From NCBI GenBank assembly GCA_963805605.1, contig CAWDUX010000002.1:496001-560000 (forward strand): 64,000 nt of DNA, read 5' to 3'. Below the pieces are notes generated by a model. That model saw only the letters and a program-made list of their open reading frames with translations. It was not told where the DNA came from and ran no database searches. The stretch comes from Actinocatenispora sp963805605 (lineage in GTDB: Bacteria > Actinomycetota > Actinomycetes > Mycobacteriales > Micromonosporaceae). The position numbers and the translations under genes are program-made. Shown piece after piece: positions 60,084 through 64,000 of the stretch (positions within the stretch are counted from its first letter, which is position 1; every line of letters starts with the position of its first letter).

Positions 60084-61679
60084 GTGGCGGACGGGATCGG
60101 TACGGTCGGGGTCGTCGGGTTGGGCACGATGGGTGCCGGCATCGTCGAGGTGTTCGCCCGATCCGGGCTGTCGGTGGTCGCCCTGGAGATCGACGATGCG
60201 GCGCTGCAACGTGGCCGTGACGCGCTGCACCGGTCGACCGAACGCGCCGTGTCGCGCGGCAGGTTGTCCGCCGAACAGGCCGAGGAGATCCTGTCCCGGA
60301 TCAGCTTCAGCACCAGCTACCCGGACCTTTCCGGCGCGGACCTGGTGGTGGAGGCGGCACCCGAGCGGATGGGGATCAAGCGGCAGATCTTCACCGAACT
60401 GGACCGGGTCTGCCCACCGCACACGATCCTGGCCAGCAACACCAGTTCGCTGTCGGTCACCGAGATCGCCCATCAGACCGGGCGTCCGGACCGGGTACTG
60501 GGCATGCATTTCTTCAATCCGGCGCCGGTGATGAAGCTGGTCGAGGTGATCGGCACGGTCAGTACGGACCCGACGGTGGTGCTGACCGTGGTCCAGTTGT
60601 GCGACCGGTTGGGCAAGACTGCGGTCACGGTCACCGACCGGGCCGGTTTCGTGGCCAACTACCTGTTGCTGGGCTATCTCAACCAGGCAGCCTGGCTGTA
60701 CCAGGACGGTGTGCTCCCTCGCCGGGAACTCGACGAGGCCATGCAGGCCGGTGCCGGCCTGCCGATGGGTCCGCTGACCCTGATGGACCTCATCGGCATC
60801 GACACCATCGTGGAGATCCTGGACACGATCCACACCTACGGTGGCGCCAGCCGCCGGCACACCGCGGCGCCGGTGCTGCGCCAGTTGGCCGCCGCCGGCA
60901 TGTTGGGACGCAAGACCGGTGAGGGTTTCTACCGCTACCAGAAGCCCGGTTCGGGCCGGCTGGCCGAGGAGGAGGCACCGGCAACGCCACCGGTCGCCGT
61001 ACCGGGGCCGCGCACGGTGGTGGTGCTGGACGACCAGGCGGCAGCCGAGGCGTTCGAGAAGGTCGGGACGCACGTTCGCCGCTCGGGCGCCGGCTCGCCC
61101 GATGTGGACAGCATTGTGTCCGGCGCGGACCTGGTGGTGTGCGGCGGGCAGGTGCCGGTGGAGACCTTCGCCGCGCTGGGCAGGTCCGTCGGCCCGGCGA
61201 CGGTACTGGCCGTGGACTCCTCGACCGTGTCGGTGATCGAGCGGGCGATGGTCAGCGGGATCGCTGAACGGGTGGTGGGCCTGCACCTGGTCGGCGGGTT
61301 GGTCGAGATTGCCCGTACGGTCCGGACCTCGACGGACACCCTGTCGGTCGCCCGTGCGGCGGCCGCGGTACTGGACCGACCGGCTGTTCTGCTCGCTGAG
61401 CGGGCCGGTCTGGTGGTGGACGCTCTGCTGGTGCCCTACCTCAACGACGCGGTCGCCATGCTGTCCGCCGGTTACGCCGATGCCGACGGCATCGACCACG
61501 CCATGACCCTGGGCTGCGGTTATCCGGAGGGGCCGATCTCGCTCGCCGACCAACTCGGTCCGGAGGAGCTACTGCGTGCGGCGGAAGCGATCCACCGGGA
61601 GTCCGGTGAGCCGGGTGTGGCGCCCGCGCCGCTGTTGCGGCAACTGGCGGCCGCGGGGCGCCGGCTGCGGGACCGCTGA
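60084..61679 (+). CDS. PaaH-type 3-hydroxyacyl-CoA dehydrogenase with second C-terminal unit
   Basis: The 531-residue enzyme contains a full NAD-binding domain (VGLGTMGAGIVEVF, ASNTSSLSVTEIA, GMHFFNPAPVMKLVE) and a C-terminal domain to about residue 290 (GRKTGEGFYRY). A further 230 residues form a second, degenerate dehydrogenase half (VDSSTVSVIERAM, GLHLVGGLVEIART, LGCGYPEGPISLADQLG). This tandem form matches PaaH/3-hydroxyadipyl-CoA dehydrogenases of phenylacetate and related pathways, but no other paa genes are present. GTG 60084 follows GGGAGG by 5 nt. Confidence 0.88.
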   Translation: MADGIGTVGVVGLGTMGAGIVEVFARSGLSVVALEIDDAALQRGRDALHRSTERAVSRGRLSAEQAEEILSRISFSTSYPDLSGADLVVEAAPERMGIKRQIFTELDRVCPPHTILASNTSSLSVTEIAHQTGRPDRVLGMHFFNPAPVMKLVEVIGTVSTDPTVVLTVVQLCDRLGKTAVTVTDRAGFVANYLLLGYLNQAAWLYQDGVLPRRELDEAMQAGAGLPMGPLTLMDLIGIDTIVEILDTIHTYGGASRRHTAAPVLRQLAAAGMLGRKTGEGFYRYQKPGSGRLAEEEAPATPPVAVPGPRTVVVLDDQAAAEAFEKVGTHVRRSGAGSPDVDSIVSGADLVVCGGQVPVETFAALGRSVGPATVLAVDSSTVSVIERAMVSGIAERVVGLHLVGGLVEIARTVRTSTDTLSVARAAAAVLDRPAVLLAERAGLVVDALLVPYLNDAVAMLSAGYADADGIDHAMTLGCGYPEGPISLADQLGPEELLRAAEAIHRESGEPGVAPAPLLRQLAAAGRRLRDR

Positions 61680-61739
61680 ACGACATCGGCACCGCGTCGG
61701 AGGCTGGCACACGGGAGTGTCCGACGGGTGCCCACGCTC

Positions 61740-61745
61740 TATGCT
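61740..61745 (+). promoter_or_regulatory. -10 element for a leaderless small gene
   Basis: TATGCT ends 6 nt before ATG 61752, with no ribosome binding site. Confidence 0.5.
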
Positions 61746-61751
61746 CATCAC

Positions 61752-62162
61752 ATGGCAGAGGGTGGCGGGGAACGGGCATCGCAGGTCCGCACGGACCATC
61801 CGGGTCTGACGGCCGAGGATGTCGCTGGGTCGTTCGCGGCCCGGCAGGCACTCGGTCCGGACGCCGAGGAGGCGGTCATCCAGGCGTTCCTGGAGCGGAC
61901 CGGCCAGGCGATCGACGCCCGGGTCGAGGAACGTCTGGCCGAGCGGCAACTGGCTGCGCGACCGCCGACGCCCTCCGCGCCGCACCCGCCCCACCAGGGT
62001 GTCGACCGCACCCCGCTGGCGCTGGCCATCGTGTCGTTGGGTGCCGGTATCCCGCTCACCGGCATCGCCACCCAGTTCCAGAACAGTGGCCTGATCGCGG
62101 TCGTGGTGATCTGGGCGGCCATCGCGCTGATCAACGTGGTCTACGGCCGCCGCAGATCGTGA
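61752..62162 (+). CDS. Membrane protein with two C-terminal helices, 136 aa
   Basis: The product has a soluble acidic N-terminal half (about 1-80, helical, with AEEAVIQAFLERTGQAIDARVEERLAERQ) and two membrane helices (about 88-107 and 113-131) ending in RRRS. I recognise the general actinobacterial type but not a named family with known function. ATG 61752 is chosen because a TATGCT hexamer lies 6 nt upstream; GTG 61728 is an alternative. It is the middle of three consecutive leaderless-type genes. Confidence 0.65.
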   Translation: MAEGGGERASQVRTDHPGLTAEDVAGSFAARQALGPDAEEAVIQAFLERTGQAIDARVEERLAERQLAARPPTPSAPHPPHQGVDRTPLALAIVSLGAGIPLTGIATQFQNSGLIAVVVIWAAIALINVVYGRRRS

Positions 62163-62209
62163 GAGGGCTGCGGCGGGTGGCCGGACCGTGTGCGTGTTCC
62201 GGGTGCTCG

Positions 62210-62215
62210 TACGCT
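62210..62215 (+). promoter_or_regulatory. -10 element for a leaderless zinc-ribbon gene
   Basis: TACGCT ends 7 nt before GTG 62223, with no ribosome binding site. Confidence 0.5.
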
Positions 62216-62222
62216 CGAACGT

Positions 62223-62555
62223 GTGAGCCCTCGCCGTAACCGCCGCGAAGGCCGGTCGACCGGCCGGCCTTCGCCCGTGGACGACGACGTCGCCCGGACC
62301 CGGCACGGGGTGGAGACGGTCGAGTCGTGGCCGGACGGGCAGTGGCGGGTGCGACCCGTGTCCGGTTCGCAGGACAAGGTCTACCGGTGTCCGGGCTGTG
62401 ATCAGGAGATCCGTCCCGGTACGGGTCATGTGGTCGCATGGCCGGCGGACGGTGCGGTGGATGAGCGGCGGCACTGGCACACCGGATGCTGGCGGGCGCG
62501 GCAGCGTCGTGGTCCCACCATCATGCGTTCCCGCAACGCACCTCGGTACGGTTGA
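62223..62555 (+). CDS. Putative zinc-binding protein, 110 aa (often named ATP/GTP-binding)
   Basis: The basic N-terminus (SPRRNRREGR) is followed by a conserved core: ETVESWPDGQWRVRPVSGS, KVYRCPGCDQEI, GHVVAWP and RRHWHTGCWRAR. CPGC with downstream His and Cys residues is a likely zinc site. This is a small protein widely present in actinobacteria and commonly labelled ATP/GTP-binding without experimental basis as far as I know. GTG 62223 follows a -10 hexamer by 7 nt. The gene is short but its core leaves little doubt that it is real. Confidence 0.8.
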   Translation: MSPRRNRREGRSTGRPSPVDDDVARTRHGVETVESWPDGQWRVRPVSGSQDKVYRCPGCDQEIRPGTGHVVAWPADGAVDERRHWHTGCWRARQRRGPTIMRSRNAPRYG

Positions 62556-62591
62556 GCGCAGCGACAGTGATCCGGCCGACCCGGTGGGCCG

Positions 62592-62615
62592 GCGGGCGGC
62601 ACCGGTGCCGCCCGC
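62592..62615. terminator. Perfect 24-bp GC palindrome
   Basis: The two 12-bp halves (62592-62603 and 62604-62615) are exact complements. It lies 36 bp after the zinc-protein stop and 18 bp before the hydrolase start, so it may be a terminator or an operator overlapping the next promoter. Confidence 0.5.
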
Positions 62616-62633
62616 GTGCCAGACTGGGCCACC

Positions 62634-63443
62634 GTGAGCATTGCGATCCGGGCGAACTCCATCCTGCCGGCCCACCGCCAGGACATCGAACTGGCCACGG
62701 CGGATGGCGTGACGCTGGTCGGTGAGTTGGCCCTGCCGGCGGACCGGCCGCCCGTCGCCACGCTGATCTGCCTGCATCCGTTGCCCACCCACGGCGGGAT
62801 GATGGACAGTCACGTGTACCGCAAGGCGGCCTGGCGGTTGCCGGCCCTGGCCGGGCTTGCCGTGCTGCGGTTCAATTCCCGCGGCACCAGCAGTGTGCGG
62901 GGCACCAGTGGCGGCAGTTTCGACTACGGGCAGGGCGAGCGCTACGACGTGGCCGCGGCCATCGAGTACGCCGAGTTCCACGACCTGCCGGACGTCTGGC
63001 TGATCGGCTGGTCGTTCGGTACCGATCTGGCCCTGATGTACGGCTGCGACCCTGGCGTGCGGGGTGCGATCCTGCTGTCCCCGCCGCTGCGGTTCGCCAC
63101 CGACGAGCACCTGGCCGGGTGGACGGTGAGCGGGAAGCCGGTCACCGCGCTGGTACCGGAGTTCGACGACTATCTGCGCCCGGCACGGGCGATGGAACGG
63201 TTCGCGGCCCTCCAACAGGCCGAGGTACTTGCCGTGGCGGGCGCCAAGCACCTGTGGGTCGGGCAGGCCGAGCGGGTACTGGACGAGATCGTACGACGGG
63301 TGGCGCCGGGGGCGTATCCGTTGCCGCGGGACTGGGACGGTCCAATGGAGCTCGGTGACGCCAGCGCCTACTCGGACCGTACGGTGGCCGCCTTCGCCGA
63401 CGTTCCGTTGGCCGGGCCGGAGGACCACCGCGCCGACGAGTGA
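62634..63443 (+). CDS. Alpha/beta-hydrolase
   Basis: The 269-residue protein has an alpha/beta-hydrolase fold: ATLICLHPLPTHGGMMDS as the oxyanion region, the nucleophile elbow GWSFGTD and a C-terminal VAGAKHLWVG segment with a likely catalytic His. It resembles the CocE/NonD-like short hydrolases. The substrate is unknown. GTG 62634 lacks a ribosome binding site; CAGACT lies 8 nt before it. A long GC palindrome precedes it. Confidence 0.82.
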   Translation: MSIAIRANSILPAHRQDIELATADGVTLVGELALPADRPPVATLICLHPLPTHGGMMDSHVYRKAAWRLPALAGLAVLRFNSRGTSSVRGTSGGSFDYGQGERYDVAAAIEYAEFHDLPDVWLIGWSFGTDLALMYGCDPGVRGAILLSPPLRFATDEHLAGWTVSGKPVTALVPEFDDYLRPARAMERFAALQQAEVLAVAGAKHLWVGQAERVLDEIVRRVAPGAYPLPRDWDGPMELGDASAYSDRTVAAFADVPLAGPEDHRADE

Positions 63444-63571
63444 TCACTTTTCGGGGTCATCAACCTACTTCGGGTGATTGTCGCTGATCGTCGGGCAGGT
63501 CTTTCTGCAGGTTGATCAACTACGGGTGTGGCCATGCTGCGCGGTAGCGACCGGTTCGGCAGGATATGAGG
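63444..63571 (+). other. Lower-GC intergenic region between two hydrolase genes
   Basis: The stretch has lower GC than its surroundings. ATCAACCT (63459-63466) and AGGTTGAT (63509-63516) form an inverted repeat. CAGGAT ends 6 nt before ATG 63572 and could be the -10 of a leaderless message. Confidence 0.35.
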
Positions 63572-64000
63572 ATGGAGATCGCGTATACCGAGTCCGGTAA
63601 GGGTGTGCCACTGGTACTGCTGCACGCCTACCCCATGCATTCGTCGATGTGGGCGGCGCAGCGCGACGGCCTGGCCGGTCACTGTCGGGTGATCACTCCG
63701 GACCAGCGGGGATTCGGGGAATCGGTGCCGTGGCCGGACACGGCCGAGCCGGATCTGGACCTCATCGTCGACGACGTCCGTGACCTGCTTGATCGACTGG
63801 AGCTGCCCCGGGTCGTGCTCGGTGGGCTCTCCATGGGCGGCTATGTGACGCTGGCGTTCTGGCGACGACATCCCGACCGGGTCGCCGGGATGCTGCTGGC
63901 CGACACGAAAGCCACCGCCGACGTTTCCGCGGCCGCCGCAGACCGGCGCCGGATCGCCGACGCCGTGGAAGAGGCCGGCAACACCGACATGGTCGCTACC
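63572..64000 (+). CDS. Alpha/beta-hydrolase, 3' partial
   Basis: The frame is open to the last base of the window, giving 143 residues. It has the oxyanion segment LVLLHAYPMHSSMW, the DQRGFGES strand and the nucleophile elbow GGLSMGGYV, all typical of alpha/beta-hydrolases. ATG 63572 is preferred, as CAGGAT lies 6 nt upstream; ATG 63566 is two codons earlier. The catalytic His lies beyond the edge. It is unrelated in detail to the hydrolase encoded just upstream. Confidence 0.8.
   Translation, partial: MEIAYTESGKGVPLVLLHAYPMHSSMWAAQRDGLAGHCRVITPDQRGFGESVPWPDTAEPDLDLIVDDVRDLLDRLELPRVVLGGLSMGGYVTLAFWRRHPDRVAGMLLADTKATADVSAAAADRRRIADAVEEAGNTDMVAT

Overview
The window is about 70% GC, tightly packed, and uses many GTG starts and leaderless-type promoters. 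Gene content (group 2 sigma-70 factor, LysX, NucS, DUF2550, the argS-lysA-hom-thrC block, Rho with a long disordered insert, MurA with Asp at the fosfomycin position) points to an actinobacterium. Codon style and the gene set suggest Micromonosporaceae, but that family placement is inference. Most of the window is chromosomal core. I see no tRNA, rRNA, CRISPR array, insertion sequence or prophage.

Layout. 1-3.1 kb: a NamZ-type muramidase gene (cut at the left edge), a MurR/RpiR regulator and a lipoprotein. 3.1-8.3 kb: an acyl-CoA synthetase divergent from a SigB-like sigma factor, two small unknown proteins and a DMT transporter. 8.3-12.1 kb: lysX and a small acidic protein. 12.2-45.9 kb: a long syntenic backbone, argS-lysA-hom-thrC ... 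thrB-rho ... rpmE-prfA ... prmC-sua5-protein phosphatase, then the ATP synthase operon (two AtpI-like genes, atpB-E-F-H-A-G-D, atpC), DUF2550, a VOC protein, a PduO-type adenosyltransferase and murA. From memory this is the order around Rv1292-Rv1315 of Mycobacterium tuberculosis. Here it is interrupted by an antisense M36 metallopeptidase between thrC and thrB, a phosphodiester glycosidase-phosphoesterase gene between rho and rpmE, and a GGDEF gene between prfA and prmC.

45.9-50.6 kb: accessory regulators (DUF2007-like protein, an XRE regulator divergent from two overlapping small genes, a 3-hydroxyacyl-CoA dehydrogenase, a STAS protein, a 95-residue unknown). 50.9-55.6 kb: a compact four-gene minus-strand cassette: a helical 87-residue protein, a 303-residue protein, a 947-residue FtsK/SpoIIIE ATPase with EccC-like architecture, and a coiled-coil membrane protein. 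This is the best candidate for an undescribed system. 56-64 kb: nucS, an aldehyde dehydrogenase, a sulfotransferase-like protein, an SDR, a PaaH-type dehydrogenase, small proteins and two alpha/beta hydrolases (the last cut at the right edge).

How the genes work together. lysA, hom, thrC and thrB serve aspartate-family amino acid synthesis. rho, rpmE, prfA, prmC and sua5 serve transcription termination and translation. The atp genes build the F1Fo ATP synthase. namZ and the MurR-like regulator suggest cell-wall recycling, and murA starts peptidoglycan precursor synthesis. Unusual non-coding structure is concentrated upstream of rho (a degenerate 15-bp repeat array of over 300 bp), upstream of prfA (a smaller 15-bp array), between atpD and atpC (a terminator-like hairpin), and upstream of several regulators (palindromes and direct repeats). 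At least eight genes have a -10 hexamer 6-7 nt before the start codon and no ribosome binding site, which implies leaderless transcripts.
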